Assembly: GCA_018823175.1 (NCBI GenBank) | Contig: JAHJIY010000027.1 | Coordinates: 62,001 to 126,000 of the forward strand | DNA length: 64,000 nt | Direction of reading: 5' to 3' | Origin: Pseudomonadota bacterium | GTDB taxonomy: Bacteria > Desulfobacterota > Desulfobulbia > Desulfobulbales > JAHJIY01 | Part shown: piece after piece, positions 27,306 through 36,047 of the stretch | How positions within the stretch are numbered: position 1 is the first letter of the stretch | Layout: each line of letters opens with the position of its first letter | Translations under genes and position numbers: made by a program | The notes under the pieces: model-generated | Seen by the model: the letters and a program-made list of their open reading frames with translations, nothing else | What the model was told of the DNA's origin: nothing | The model's database searches: none

Positions 27306-28825
27306 GTGCGACCTCGGTCTGCAAAAATGGCGGCATTCTGCCGTTAGCTACCATTCCCCGGCTCACCTCGGCCGAATTTGCGGCTTTAATCAAGACCCGG
27401 TTGACCGAGGGAGCGCGGCTGGCCGCTTGTCTGGCGGTGCCGGAAGGCGACGGTGATGCTTCATTCACTCTTTACGCGGTGCTGGCCGATGATCAGGGCG
27501 GCGATCTCCTGGTGGTCGCCCAAAAGCCGCAACGGCAGTTTGATTCACTGACCCCAACGATCTCCCATGTCCATCTCTTCGAAAGGGAAATCGGCGAACA
27601 ATACGGGGTAAAATTTGCCGGGCATCCCTGGTTCAAACCAGTTCGTTTTCACGCCCCCTGGCCGGGCGGTAGTGACGGCTGGGACCGTGACCCTGAAATC
27701 CACCCTCTGGTCGGCGATATGGACTATTTTACGGTGGAGGGCGAGGAGATTCACGAGGTCGGGGTTGGCCCGGTCCACGCCGGGGTCATCGAACCAGGCC
27801 ATTTCCGTTTCCAGTGCTACGGCGAGCAGGTCCTGCATCTGGAGATTTCACTTGGCTACCAGCATCGGGGCATTGAAAAGATGCTGTTGGGCGGGCCCTG
27901 GCCCCGGACCGCGATGCAGATCGAGACCATGGCCGGCGACACCACCATCGGCCACATGAGCGCTTACAGCATGGTCCTGGAAGGACTGGCCGGCATGGCC
28001 ATCTCGCCTCGGGCCCGGGCCCTGCGCGCCATTGCCCTGGAGTTGGAGCGACTGGCCAATCATGTGGGAGATATCGGTGCCCTGGCCGCAGACATCGGTT
28101 TTCTGCCCACCTCCGCTTATTGCGGCAGACTGCGCGGCGACTATTTGAATTTAAGCGCCCAGCTTTGTGGCAGCCGTTTTGGACGTGGCCTGGTCCGGCC
28201 CGGCGGGGTACTCTTCGATGCCGACAAGGCCCTGTTGACTAAAATGCGCCAGACCCTCGAAGCGGTAGCCCGAAATACCCGCGGCGCCATCGAGCTCTTT
28301 TTTTCAACTCCCTCGGTTCTGGCCCGGCTTGAAGGGACCGGCCGGGTGACGGCCCGGGACGCCTATTATCTCGGCCTGGTCGGAGTGGCCGGCCGGGCCT
28401 GCGGGATTGACGCCGACGTTCGCCGATATCACGGCACCGGAAGCTATCTCCCGGACGAGATTCCGGCCATGATTGAGGAGGGGGGGGATGTCCTGGCCCG
28501 GGCCCAGGTGCGACGGCAAGAGATTGAACATTCGCTGGAGTTCCTCAATCTTCACTTAAGCGAGTTACCGGCCGGCGAACTGCGGCAAGTTCTTCCGCCC
28601 CTGGCACCTGGTTGTCTGGCGGTGGCCATGGTTGAGGGCTGGCGCGGCCCGGTCACCCATGTCGGACTGACCGATGCCGATGGCCGTTTTGTGCGCTACA
28701 AGGCGGTGGATCCTTCTTTTTTCAATTGGAGCGGATTGGCCCTGGCCCTGCGGGATGGACAGATCAGCGACTTCCCTCTCTGTAATAAAAGTTTTAATTT
28801 ATCCTATTGTGGTTTCGACCTCTAG
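27302..28825 (+). CDS. Fused NuoC-NuoD/HyfG-like large subunit lacking NiFe-site cysteines (Ehr type)
   Basis: In 507 residues, the first 150 resemble NuoC (EREIGEQYGVKFAGHPW) and the rest resembles the hydrogenase/NuoD large subunit (GYQHRGIEKML, LELERLANHVGDIGALAADIG). In group 4 hydrogenases the NiFe centre needs an N-terminal CGxC and a C-terminal CxxC. Here the first site reads AGDTTIGH (about 210-217) with no Cys, and the C-terminus has two cysteines 9 apart (C494, C503), not CxxC. A NiFe centre therefore cannot be bound in the usual way. This matches the energy-converting hydrogenase-related (Ehr) family noted in Geobacter. The subunit probably links an electron or quinone-like partner to ion pumping; the true substrate is unknown. 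Confidence 0.9.
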   Translation: MSATSVCKNGGILPLATIPRLTSAEFAALIKTRLTEGARLAACLAVPEGDGDASFTLYAVLADDQGGDLLVVAQKPQRQFDSLTPTISHVHLFEREIGEQYGVKFAGHPWFKPVRFHAPWPGGSDGWDRDPEIHPLVGDMDYFTVEGEEIHEVGVGPVHAGVIEPGHFRFQCYGEQVLHLEISLGYQHRGIEKMLLGGPWPRTAMQIETMAGDTTIGHMSAYSMVLEGLAGMAISPRARALRAIALELERLANHVGDIGALAADIGFLPTSAYCGRLRGDYLNLSAQLCGSRFGRGLVRPGGVLFDADKALLTKMRQTLEAVARNTRGAIELFFSTPSVLARLEGTGRVTARDAYYLGLVGVAGRACGIDADVRRYHGTGSYLPDEIPAMIEEGGDVLARAQVRRQEIEHSLEFLNLHLSELPAGELRQVLPPLAPGCLAVAMVEGWRGPVTHVGLTDADGRFVRYKAVDPSFFNWSGLALALRDGQISDFPLCNKSFNLSYCGFDL

Positions 28826-28841
28826 GAAGTGAACAAAAAAC

Positions 28842-29612
28842 ATGCTACGTATAATTCGTGAACGCTTTCGCCAAGGGTACCGGACGGCCCCATTTCCCAA
28901 GGTTGAGCCGGTATTGCCTGAACGCTTCCGGGGCCTGCCGGTCATTGACCCCAAAAAATGTCCAGCTGGCTGTACAGATTGCGAAGGGAGCTGTCCCTTC
29001 GGAGCAATCACTCGTCCAAACGGTCTACCCAGGATTGATCTGGGACGCTGTCTCTTTTGTGCCGACTGTCCGGCCTGCCCGTACGGGGCGATCACCTTTG
29101 GCAATGATTATCGGCTTGCCACCTGCCAACGGCAGGATTTGTTTTATGATGGCGCCGAGCACCTCCTTGCCCAAAAACTTAAAAAAAAGATGCTCTCGCT
29201 CTTCGGCCGTTCCCTAAAGCTGCGCCAGGTCTCGGCTGGAGGCTGCAATGCCTGTGAAGCGGATGTCAACGTCCTGTCCACCCTGGTCTTTGATCTGGGT
29301 CGCTTCGGCATCCAATTTGTGGCTTCCCCCCGACATGCTGACGGCCTGTTGGTCACCGGACCGGTCACCGAGAACATGCGTTTGGCCCTGCTGACCACCT
29401 ATGAGGCGGTACCGGGACCAAAGATTGTTATTGCCTCCGGGGCATGCGCCATTAGCGGCGGGCCTTTCGTGGACAGCCCAGAGGTTCATAACGGACTGGA
29501 ATCCATTCTGCCGATTGACCTGTATATTCCCGGTTGCCCACCCCATCCCTACACCATTCTGGATGGGCTTTTGCGTTTACTGGACCAACGGAAACAGACG
29601 CAAAAACGATGA
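28842..29612 (+). CDS. Fused NuoI-like ferredoxin and NuoB/HyfI-like subunit of the Ehr complex
   Basis: This 256-residue protein has an N-terminal region with two Fe-S motifs (CPAGCTDCEGSCPFG near 40-55; CLFCADCPACPYG near 68-80, tightly spaced) and a C-terminal NuoB-like domain with the proximal-cluster cysteines in GGCNACE, GACAISGG and PGCPPHP. In most complexes these are two proteins (HyfH and HyfI); fusion has also been seen in Ehr clusters. It should pass electrons from a soluble donor such as ferredoxin to the large-subunit site. A dispersed repeat begins 22 bases after its stop. Confidence 0.9.
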   Translation: MLRIIRERFRQGYRTAPFPKVEPVLPERFRGLPVIDPKKCPAGCTDCEGSCPFGAITRPNGLPRIDLGRCLFCADCPACPYGAITFGNDYRLATCQRQDLFYDGAEHLLAQKLKKKMLSLFGRSLKLRQVSAGGCNACEADVNVLSTLVFDLGRFGIQFVASPRHADGLLVTGPVTENMRLALLTTYEAVPGPKIVIASGACAISGGPFVDSPEVHNGLESILPIDLYIPGCPPHPYTILDGLLRLLDQRKQTQKR

Positions 29613-29634
29613 GATCAAACATGCGGGCCTTGAT

Positions 29635-29769
29635 CATGCAAAGCGAAACGCATTCCCCGCAGCTCGGAGTATCGCAGGCTCCCTTACCTGCTGCGGGGGT
29701 AGTGAGCGAATCTGATGAAAGCAACCTTCTATACGGAGATTCCCCATGGCTTGCCGTGGGGAGCTTCAA
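29635..29769 (+). repeat. Dispersed double-hairpin repeat, copy 1 (135 bp)
   Basis: This copy shares most of its bases with the reverse complement of 52299-52409. It starts CATGCAAAGCGAAACGCATT, contains two GC-rich hairpins (CCCCGCAGC 29655-29663 with GCTGCGGGG 29690-29698; CCCCATGGC 29742-29750 with GCCGTGGGG 29753-29761) separated by AGTGAGCGAATCTGATGAAA, and ends GAGCTTCAA. The first hairpin's loop is 24 bases longer than in copy 2. It resembles REP/BIME elements moved by RAYT (TnpA-REP) transposases; no transposase is in the window. It interrupts the Ehr operon. Confidence 0.8.
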
Positions 29770-29859
29770 TTATTTTTATCGGCGACAGTGAAATTTGACG
29801 ACTTGCTGTCGATCAGGGCAACATAAAAATTTTCACCCCATGGAGGAGAGAAGGGGATC

Positions 29860-31803
29860 ATGACTTTGCTTATCGCCGCCATACTGTTACTCTTGCTCTC
29901 GGGCGGCCTGGCCCTTCCGGGCCGCCGGGTCGGCGGTTTTTTCGCCAGGCTGGCGGTCCTGACCGGACTGGTCGGGGCGGTTCTGGGGTTCATCGCCACC
30001 GCCTTCTGTTTTACCCATTCGTCAACAGCCTTTTTAAGTCTTCCCTGGCCGACGATCGACGGTTTTTTCGTGATAAGACTTGATCCTCTGGCCGCAGTCT
30101 TTCTTTTTCCCCTCTTTTTGATTTCCGGGGCCGGCCAGCTTTACGGTCTGGGCTACCGCCACAGCCGGGCAGTCTGGATCAACTTCTTCTATCCGCTCCT
30201 GACGGCCGGCATGGTTCTGGTAATCATTGCCGGCAATGGTTTGCTCTTTCTGGTCGGCTGGGAAATCATGGCGCTGGCCGGCTACCTGCTGGTAGTCACC
30301 GAGCGGGATGATGAAGAGGCGCAGAAGGCGGGCTTTATCTATCTGGTCGCCACCCACACCGGCACCCTGGCCCTTTTCGGCATGTTCGCCCTGCTGGGCA
30401 GTTCAGCTTGCCTGCTACAATTGCCGGTGGTCGGCAGCCTGCCGGCGGCGGAGGGGACAACGATCTTTCTCCTGGCCCTCTTCGGTTTTGGCTGCAAGGC
30501 CGGTATCATGCCCCTGCACATCTGGCTACCCCGGGCCCATGCCGCAGCCCCCAGCCAGGTCTCGGCCCTGATGAGCGGCGTGATGATTAAAACCGGCATC
30601 TACGGGCTCCTGCGAATCATCTTTATGTTTAAAGATATCCCGGCCTGGTGGGGCTGGCTGCTTCTCGGGCTGGGCTTGATCTCCGGCCTCATGGGTATCA
30701 CCCTGGCCATTGCTCAAACTGACTTGAAACGCCTTCTGGCTTACTCCAGCGTCGAAAATATCGGCATCATCCTGATCGGAATGGGAGGAGGGCTGCTGGG
30801 AGTCACCCACGGGTTTACCGGCCTGGCGCTGCTGGGGCTGGCCGGGGCCCTGTTCCATGTGATCAATCACGGGCTATTCAAGTCCTTGCTGTTTTTAAGT
30901 GGTGGGGCGGTGATCCGAGCCACCCATACCCGTGAAATATCAGCCTACGGCGGATTGTTAAGGCAAATGCCCCTGACCGGCCTGTTCTTCCTGGGCGGGG
31001 CCGTGGCCGTCTGCGGACTGCCGCCCTTAAACGGTTTTGTCAGTGAATGGCTTATTTACCTGGGTCTTTTGCGTGGGGGGCTGCCGACAATCGGGCTGCC
31101 GGGGTTGTTGATCGCGGTAATCGGACTGGCCCTGATCGGCGGTTTGGCGCTGCTTTGTTTCACTAAAGTTTTAGGTCTTAGTTTCTTAGGGGCGCCAAGA
31201 CCGCAAAATCATGAGATAGCCGAGGCGCCGGGATTTATGCTGGCCGCCATGGCCCTGTTGCTGGCCGCCTGTGCCGGAGTCGGCCTGATACCTCAAGGTG
31301 TCTTGCCGCTCCTGTCGGCGGCAGTAGCTCAACTTAATCTGGCCTCGGGGTCCGGCACAGAACTTTCGGCCCTGGCCCCGGCCGGCTTAATCAGTCTCGG
31401 GGCGTTACTCCTTGTTTTGTTGGTGGCCTCGCTAATTGGTCTGAGACGTCTCCGGCCCCAACAGTCCCAGCCTGCCGAAACCTGGGGTTGCGGCTATGCC
31501 TCTTTGCTGCCGAGGGCTCGTTACACCTCTTCGTCTTACGCCGAAATGATTATGCAACTCTGCCGCTGGTCTTTACAAACCAGTCAGATCGGCGGAAAGA
31601 TCACGGGTTTATTCCCGCTCCGGGCCACTTTTGCCAGCCGCACCCCGGACTTCGTGCTGGACCTGCTGATCCTGCCGCTGATTCCACCTCTGGCGGTGAC
31701 GGCCACCATTTTGCGCCGCCAGGTCCAGCGTGGTGTTCTCGGCATCTATCTGCTTTATCTGGCCTTGGTTCTTGGTGGGCTATTAACTTTCGCCCTTTAC
31801 TGA
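29860..31803 (+). CDS. NuoL/HyfB-like proton-conducting subunit 2 of the Ehr cluster
   Basis: This 647-residue polytopic protein of the NuoL family shows FLVGWEIMALAGYLLVVTERDD, GFGCKAGIMPLHIWLPRAHAAAPSQVSALMSGVMIKTGIYG (split here across a long helix), DLKRLLAYSSVENIGI and LPPLNGFVSEWLIYLGLLRGG. The C-terminal part keeps the HyfB motif WGCGY and PRARYTSSSYAEM. GGAGGAGAGA precedes the ATG. It is much closer in sequence to the next gene (32011) than to the first NuoL-like gene, so the pair probably arose by tandem duplication. Confidence 0.9.
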   Translation: MTLLIAAILLLLLSGGLALPGRRVGGFFARLAVLTGLVGAVLGFIATAFCFTHSSTAFLSLPWPTIDGFFVIRLDPLAAVFLFPLFLISGAGQLYGLGYRHSRAVWINFFYPLLTAGMVLVIIAGNGLLFLVGWEIMALAGYLLVVTERDDEEAQKAGFIYLVATHTGTLALFGMFALLGSSACLLQLPVVGSLPAAEGTTIFLLALFGFGCKAGIMPLHIWLPRAHAAAPSQVSALMSGVMIKTGIYGLLRIIFMFKDIPAWWGWLLLGLGLISGLMGITLAIAQTDLKRLLAYSSVENIGIILIGMGGGLLGVTHGFTGLALLGLAGALFHVINHGLFKSLLFLSGGAVIRATHTREISAYGGLLRQMPLTGLFFLGGAVAVCGLPPLNGFVSEWLIYLGLLRGGLPTIGLPGLLIAVIGLALIGGLALLCFTKVLGLSFLGAPRPQNHEIAEAPGFMLAAMALLLAACAGVGLIPQGVLPLLSAAVAQLNLASGSGTELSALAPAGLISLGALLLVLLVASLIGLRRLRPQQSQPAETWGCGYASLLPRARYTSSSYAEMIMQLCRWSLQTSQIGGKITGLFPLRATFASRTPDFVLDLLILPLIPPLAVTATILRRQVQRGVLGIYLLYLALVLGGLLTFALY

Positions 31804-32010
31804 TCTTGAGATGAAAAGTATTGTATCCTCAAATTCCTTTTCATTGAGTAAACTAAAACACCTCAACCTGCTATGGGTAAGGGTGATATCCGGCCAGGGG
31901 GTCCGCCTCATCCTCTATCACTCCGAACAGATTTTATCCGCTCGACAAGCAATTCCATATTTGTCGGCCATCCCGTCTCTGTTAAGTCTTACGGATAGCA
32001 GGAAAGAGCG

Positions 32011-33978
32011 ATGACTATCTTTGTCGCCGCCATTTTTCTGTTACTGCTCTCGGCAATTTTTGCTCCCTTGAGCCGACACGGTTCAGTGTTCTGGGACCGT
32101 CTCTCCCTGTTTTCCGGTTTGGGCGGCACGGTATTGGGCCTTGTGGCCACGATTGTCTGTCTTGTCCGTCCCGAAAACTCAACCTTAAAGCTGGCGTGGC
32201 CGGCGATCAATGGCTTATTCGCCCTGCGGATCGACGGGCTGGCCGGGGTATTTCTGTTACCGGCCTTTATCATTGCCGGGGCCGGTCTATTATACGGCAG
32301 CGGTTATTGGCCCAACTCCGAAAAACCGGCCTCCAGCTCCTGGATTCGCTTTTTTTATCCGATTCTGACCGCCGCCATTACCCTGGTCATTGCCGCCGAC
32401 AACGGCGTGGTCCTTCTGGTTTTCTGGGAGATCATGGCCCTGGCCGGTTATTTTCTGGTAATCACCGAGCGGCAGAAAGAGGAAAATTTCAGGGCCGGAT
32501 ATGTTTACCTCATCGCCACCCACGCCGGGACCTTGGCCCTCTTCGGACTATTTGCCTTACTCGGTGAAAAAAGCTGCCTGGTCAGCCTGCCCGGGGCGGG
32601 CACTTTGGCCGGCGGCAGCGCGACCCTTTTTTTTCTGACCCTGATCGGTTTCGGCTTCAAGGCCGGAATCATGCCGCTTCACATCTGGCTGCCCGGCGCT
32701 CATGCCGCAGCGCCCAGTCATGTCTCGGCCCTGATGAGCGGCGTGATGATCAAGACCGGAATCTACGGCATCCTGCGAGTAATCAGCCTTTTCCATGCCC
32801 CCCCCGCCTGGTGGGGCTGGACGGTGCTCTATCTTGGCATCCTGTCAGGGATCATGGGCGTGGTCTTCGCCATTGCCCAGCATGATATTAAAAAACTGCT
32901 CGCCTATCACAGCATTGAAAACATCGGCATCATTCTAATCGGAATCGGGACCGCGATGCTCGGCAAGAGCCATGGCCTGATGTCGATTGCCTTGCTCGGC
33001 CTGGCCGGTGCGCTTCTGCACGTGGTCAACCATGGGCTTTTCAAGGGACTGCTCTTTCTTTCGGCCGGATCGGTGGTCCAGGCCATGGGGAGCCGGGAGA
33101 TGGCTGGTTACGGCGGCTTGCTGAAAACGATGCCGCTGACCGGGCTTTTTTTTCTGGGTGGGGCGGTGGCGATCTGCGGTCTGCCGCCGCTAAATGGTTT
33201 TATCAGTGAATGGTTTATCTTTCTGGGTCTTCTGCAGGGCGGCATTAATCAGGCCACGGAAATGAATTTTATTATTCTGGCAATTCCGGGGTTGGCGATG
33301 ATCGGCGGCCTGGCGCTCCTCTGTTTCACTAAAGTTTTCGGGCTCTCATTTCTGGGGAGCAGTCGCACTGATCATGCCCCGGGTCGTGAAGCGCCAATTT
33401 CGATGCTGTGCGGGATGGGGCTGCTTCTCGCCTGTTGTTTCTGGATCGGCATCCTGCCCGCTACCACGAGGCCCTTGCTCTCCGGCGCTCTTTTACTATG
33501 GTCCGGTACGGCACTAGAGATAAATCATGTTTATGAGGTCCTGGCGCCCGTTCGTTCGATAACCTTGACGACCATGTTCTTTCTGGCTCTGCTACTGTTG
33601 ATCTCGTTGCTTAGCCGGCAAAATAGGAGTTGGGATAAAAAGGTGTCAACCTGGGGTTGCGGCTATCAAGGCGTGATCCTCCGCGCCCAGTACACAACCT
33701 CGTCATTTGCGGAGATGATTAACTCGTTTTTCAATTGGGCGCTGAAGACCAGGGTGGTCGAAGAGAAAGTTGCGGGCGTTTTCCCGCAAGAGGCGGCCTT
33801 CAAAAGCCGCACCCCTGACGTGGTCCTTGATCTTTTTTTAGTGCCGTCCTACCGCAGATTCGCTGAGCTGGCCACCAAAATAAGACGCAGTGTCCATCAG
33901 GGGATAATCGGCATTTATCTGCTGTATTCCGCCCTCACTCTTTGTCTGTTACTGGCCATCGCGATTTTCCTTCCCTGA
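32011..33978 (+). CDS. NuoL/HyfB-like proton-conducting subunit 3 of the Ehr cluster
   Basis: This 655-residue paralogue of the previous gene has the same order of motifs: VFWEIMALAGYFLVITERQ, FGFKAGIMPLHIWLPGAH, DIKKLLAYHSIENIGI, GLPPLNGFISEWFIFLGLLQGG and the C-terminal WGCGY with AQYTTSSFAEM. One visible difference is YHSIEN in place of YSSVEN in the broken-helix region. AGGAAAGAG lies just before the ATG. The 207 bases between the two paralogues hold no convincing gene or hairpin. It is the last + strand gene before the convergent nhaD. Confidence 0.9.
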   Translation: MTIFVAAIFLLLLSAIFAPLSRHGSVFWDRLSLFSGLGGTVLGLVATIVCLVRPENSTLKLAWPAINGLFALRIDGLAGVFLLPAFIIAGAGLLYGSGYWPNSEKPASSSWIRFFYPILTAAITLVIAADNGVVLLVFWEIMALAGYFLVITERQKEENFRAGYVYLIATHAGTLALFGLFALLGEKSCLVSLPGAGTLAGGSATLFFLTLIGFGFKAGIMPLHIWLPGAHAAAPSHVSALMSGVMIKTGIYGILRVISLFHAPPAWWGWTVLYLGILSGIMGVVFAIAQHDIKKLLAYHSIENIGIILIGIGTAMLGKSHGLMSIALLGLAGALLHVVNHGLFKGLLFLSAGSVVQAMGSREMAGYGGLLKTMPLTGLFFLGGAVAICGLPPLNGFISEWFIFLGLLQGGINQATEMNFIILAIPGLAMIGGLALLCFTKVFGLSFLGSSRTDHAPGREAPISMLCGMGLLLACCFWIGILPATTRPLLSGALLLWSGTALEINHVYEVLAPVRSITLTTMFFLALLLLISLLSRQNRSWDKKVSTWGCGYQGVILRAQYTTSSFAEMINSFFNWALKTRVVEEKVAGVFPQEAAFKSRTPDVVLDLFLVPSYRRFAELATKIRRSVHQGIIGIYLLYSALTLCLLLAIAIFLP

Positions 33979-34025
33979 TCACTCTTACCGTAAATCTATC
34001 TGCTGCACCTGTCCCGGAAAACCTT

Positions 34026-35471
34026 TCAAAACAGTTCGGCATTCAGCAAGAAATGGACATAGATACTGGCCGCATAGCCAAGGGCAATTACCGGCGTCCA
34101 TTTCAGATGACCAAAAAAGGTGTACTTGCCCCGGGCCTGTCCCATTAAGGCTACCCCGGCGGCTGAACCGATGGAGAGCAGACTGCCGCCGACCCCGGCG
34201 GTAAGAGTCACCAGTAGCCACTGGCCCTGGGACATTTCCGGATTCATGGTCAGCACCGCAAACATCACCGGGATATTATCAACAATCGCGGAAAGAACGC
34301 CGACCATGATATTGGCCGAGGTGGCGCCCCAGCCAATGTACATGGTATGCGAGACCATAGTCAGATACCCAATAAAACCCAGGCCGCCAACACAGAGGAT
34401 TACCCCGTAGAAGAACATCAGGGTGTCCCATTCAGCCCGGGCCACACTTTTGAAGATGTCGAATGGAACCGTGTCACCCAATTCCTCATTGATATCTGAA
34501 CTCCGTTTCCTGGGCGCTTCGCCAATTTTCTTGTGAGTTTTCTTAAGATAAAAACCATATATTTTAAGGTAAGCGAGGCCGGTCATCATTCCCATCATCG
34601 GCGGCAGATGCAAGAAATTGTGGAAACTGACGGCGGTGCAGATGGTGAGCAGAAACAAGGCGATGACCACCACGGCGCCCCGTTTCATCTGAAGATTAAT
34701 CTCACAAGTGGCAGGCTGTCCTTTGGGGACCGCCAGGCTCATGATCAGGGCCGGGACCAGCCAGTTAACCAACGAGGGGATGAACAGGGCGAAAAAACTC
34801 CAGAAATCGATGATCCCCTTCTGCCAGACCATCAGGGTGGTGATATCGCCAAATGGCGAGAAGGCGCCACCGGCATTGGCCGCGACCACAATATTGATAC
34901 AAGCCAGACTGATAAATTTGCCATTATCCTTGCCGATCGCCATAACTACCGCACACATCAGCAGGGCGGTGGTAAGATTATCCGCCACCGGTGAAATGAC
35001 AAAGGCCAGGGCGCCGGTGATCCAGAACAGTTTGCGCAGGGAGAAGCCGGCACAGACCAGGCGCACCCGCAGGGCCTCAAAGACCTGGCGTTCTTCCATG
35101 GCATTGATGTAGGTCATCGCCACCAGCAGAAAAAGAAGGAGTTCGGAGTATTCGAGGATATTATGGCGAACTGCAGTCGCGGCGGCATGGGGCAGCCCGT
35201 GGTTGACATAGACATAGGCAATCATCCCCCAGATCAGCCCGGCCGCCAGTAATACCGGCTTTGATTTACGCATGTGGGTGAATTCTTCAGACATGACCAG
35301 CAGATAGGCCACCACAAAGATAGCCAGGGCGGCAAAACCGACCGAATGGGCGGTGAGGTTCATGGTCTCGGTCGGGTCGCCGGAGGCCAAGGCCAGACTG
35401 GGGAATAATATCATTGTCAGGGGGAAAAAGAACAAACCGCGTGCTAAACAAATCAACGTAATACCCTCCAT
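34026..35471 (-). CDS. nhaD: NhaD-type sodium/proton antiporter
   Basis: This 481-residue ion-transporter-superfamily protein exchanges Na+ (or Li+) for H+ at the cytoplasmic membrane. A hydrophobic leader ending near ALASG (about 30) is followed by 10-12 membrane segments. NhaD signatures are SPVADNLTTALLMCAVVMAIG, NIVVAANAGGAFSPFGDITTLMVWQKG and, at the end, VGVLSAIVDNIPVMFAVLTMNP with LTAGVGGSLLSIGSAAGVALMGQA. It lies convergent to the Ehr operon and downstream of a receiver/kinase pair. Together with the antiporter-like Ehr subunits it suggests that sodium cycling matters to this cell (inference). Confidence 0.92.
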   Translation of the reverse strand: MEGITLICLARGLFFFPLTMILFPSLALASGDPTETMNLTAHSVGFAALAIFVVAYLLVMSEEFTHMRKSKPVLLAAGLIWGMIAYVYVNHGLPHAAATAVRHNILEYSELLLFLLVAMTYINAMEERQVFEALRVRLVCAGFSLRKLFWITGALAFVISPVADNLTTALLMCAVVMAIGKDNGKFISLACINIVVAANAGGAFSPFGDITTLMVWQKGIIDFWSFFALFIPSLVNWLVPALIMSLAVPKGQPATCEINLQMKRGAVVVIALFLLTICTAVSFHNFLHLPPMMGMMTGLAYLKIYGFYLKKTHKKIGEAPRKRSSDINEELGDTVPFDIFKSVARAEWDTLMFFYGVILCVGGLGFIGYLTMVSHTMYIGWGATSANIMVGVLSAIVDNIPVMFAVLTMNPEMSQGQWLLVTLTAGVGGSLLSIGSAAGVALMGQARGKYTFFGHLKWTPVIALGYAASIYVHFLLNAELF

Positions 35472-35633
35472 CAGTTTAAAATAATAGCCAATGTCGCCTT
35501 CCTAAACCATTATTCTAAAGGGGTATTTTCATAATAGCCAGAGATTGTTGAAAGATAATCAATATTTGCGCTTGAACCGGAAAAGTGAAGCACTCTCCCG
35601 GGCGAGGACATCTTTAAAGAAAATATACCGCGT

Positions 35634-36047
35634 TTACTTGTTTTTTGAACGCTCCGAGATTGTCCCGCCAGCTTTTTTCGCCGCTTCCTTAATTTTTACG
35701 ATCAGCTCGCCGATATCAATCGGTTTCATTAGATAATCAAACAAACCGTGCTGCATGCCGGCAATGCCGCTGGCCGTTGAACCATGACCGGTAAGGATGA
35801 TGACCTCAATGGCCGGATCGTGCTTTTTAATCAGGTCTAGTGCGGCAAGGCCGTCCAGACCGGGCATTTTCAGATCGAGCAGCACGACATCAGGCTTCCA
35901 GTTTTTTTGCAGCAGGGTCATAGCCTCTTCGCCGCCACCGACTGCTTTGGTTTCAAATTCCCGCAACACAAGACGTTCAGCCAGGGTCACGGCAAACTCC
36001 ATTTCATCATCAATAATCAGTATTTTCGTCTTGCTCATCACTGACAT
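35634..36047 (-). CDS. Response regulator receiver protein, partner of the overlapping histidine kinase
   Basis: This 137-residue receiver domain has IIDDE, phosphoacceptor Asp in VLLDLKMPGLDGL, TGHGST and Lys in MKPIDIGE. It carries a short basic tail (GGTISERSKNK) and no output domain. Its start overlaps the end of the kinase gene by 38 bases, indicating tight coupling. It lies last or next to last in the minus-strand operon running from 39552, with nhaD following after a 160-bp gap. Confidence 0.88.
   Translation of the reverse strand: MSVMSKTKILIIDDEMEFAVTLAERLVLREFETKAVGGGEEAMTLLQKNWKPDVVLLDLKMPGLDGLAALDLIKKHDPAIEVIILTGHGSTASGIAGMQHGLFDYLMKPIDIGELIVKIKEAAKKAGGTISERSKNK

Noticed and set aside
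27302-28825. Functional group 4 NiFe hydrogenase large subunit
   Set aside because: Both cysteine motifs for the NiFe centre are missing (AGDTTIG at the first site; cysteines 9 apart at the second).
29635-29769. CRISPR or rho-independent terminator at the double hairpin
   Set aside because: There are no repeat-spacer units and no T-run, and the same unit recurs elsewhere in inverted orientation, which fits a dispersed repeat.
31811-32014. Small 67-codon gene between the two NuoL-like genes
   Set aside because: No ribosome site or recognisable motif is visible, and its end overlaps the start and ribosome site of the next gene.
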